A stretch of 64,000 nt of DNA from Psococerastis gibbosa. Its lineage: Eukaryota; Arthropoda; Insecta; Psocodea; Psocidae. The notes below the pieces were generated by a model. The model did not search any database, was not told where the DNA came from, and was given only the letters and a program-made list of their open reading frames with translations. Shown here in pieces: positions 63,624-64,000 of this stretch. Numbering within the stretch: position 1 is the first letter of the stretch; every line of letters begins with the position of its first letter. Both the position numbers and the translations under genes were made by a program. Location of the stretch: the NCBI GenBank assembly GCA_963971405.1, contig OZ020492.1:16770204-16834203 (forward strand). Reading direction: 5' to 3'.

Positions 63624-64000
63624 CCCATCACTGTTAATGTTGAACTAAAAACTCAGCAGTAGTTAGGTTCTAGCCCTTAAAACTAATTTTGCAAACGAAT
63701 TATAATGCCATTTGTCATCAGAAGTATCTTAATTGTTTGATTGTTTGATTATGCATATTTTATGCAGCAGTGATTGCAGGTAGAAATGCAGTCCGGTTCC
63801 TCTTACTGGCTGTAATTTGTAGCCGTGGTGGTAACTCTGAATACATAAGAAATTAAATACAGTTCAGTAGTCAATGATTGGAGTAAATGATTATAGTAAA
63901 TGATTTTGTAATGAATACAAAATTACGGTTATACTCTCAGCAAAACTAGCAATTTTTATATCTTTTATATCAATAATTATATCAATTTAATTAATACAAA
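63624..64000. other. No gene seen
   Basis: AT-rich sequence to the window end. Nothing was recognised. Confidence 0.5.

Overview
This is nuclear DNA from an invertebrate animal, possibly an arthropod. The evidence is a draft-assembly gap, AT-rich non-coding sequence, BEL/Pao, CR1-like and RNase H-bearing LINE retrotransposons, tRNA-derived SINEs, hAT and PIF/Harbinger-type miniature elements, and fragments of three animal gene families: UBE2L3-type E2 enzyme, PLEKHF/phafin PH-FYVE protein, and Nemo-like kinase. The species cannot be fixed from the sequence. I found no gene that is clearly intact. All family calls come from reading translations and repeat ends by eye; no search was run.

Bases 1-30,980 are a graveyard of short elements. 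They include long-inverted-repeat MITEs (806-1169, 13702-14091), hAT-type elements with 8-bp target duplications (4199-4512, 9173-9440, 12241-12647, 14203-14337), PIF/Harbinger-like elements nested in one another (21331-22125 holding 21637-22054) and a hairpin relative (23326-23463). They also include SINEs and many LINE 3' ends, most of them ending in a GAA-rich tail. Between 26.4 and 29.2 kb, LINE pieces and MITEs with poly-G/C tracts have been copied locally several times.

Bases 31,002-40,734 are one old BEL/Pao LTR element on the minus strand. It has both LTRs, a primer binding site, a polypurine tract and a 5-bp target duplication. It was broken by at least three later insertions. The largest is 5.13 kb, has about 470-bp inverted ends and a 3-bp target duplication, and contains a LINE whose RNase H domain is split by a repeat carrying two identical tRNA-like sequences. 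A CR1-like LINE follows (41,473-45,112, minus), split by a 2.3-kb insertion with a 7-bp target duplication.

Bases 46,960-63,625 are the most unusual part. This is a minus-strand array of rearranged, intronless pieces of a UBE2L3-like E2, a phafin-like PH-FYVE protein and an unidentified acidic protein, fused in repeating order. One 3,427-bp unit occurs twice in tandem without a difference that I could see. All FYVE copies examined share a 2-bp insertion in the zinc finger. At the right end, the E2 catalytic core is repeated as a 153-bp ladder with a 306-bp alternating order. A Nemo-like kinase fragment and a LINE tail sit between the array and the ladder.
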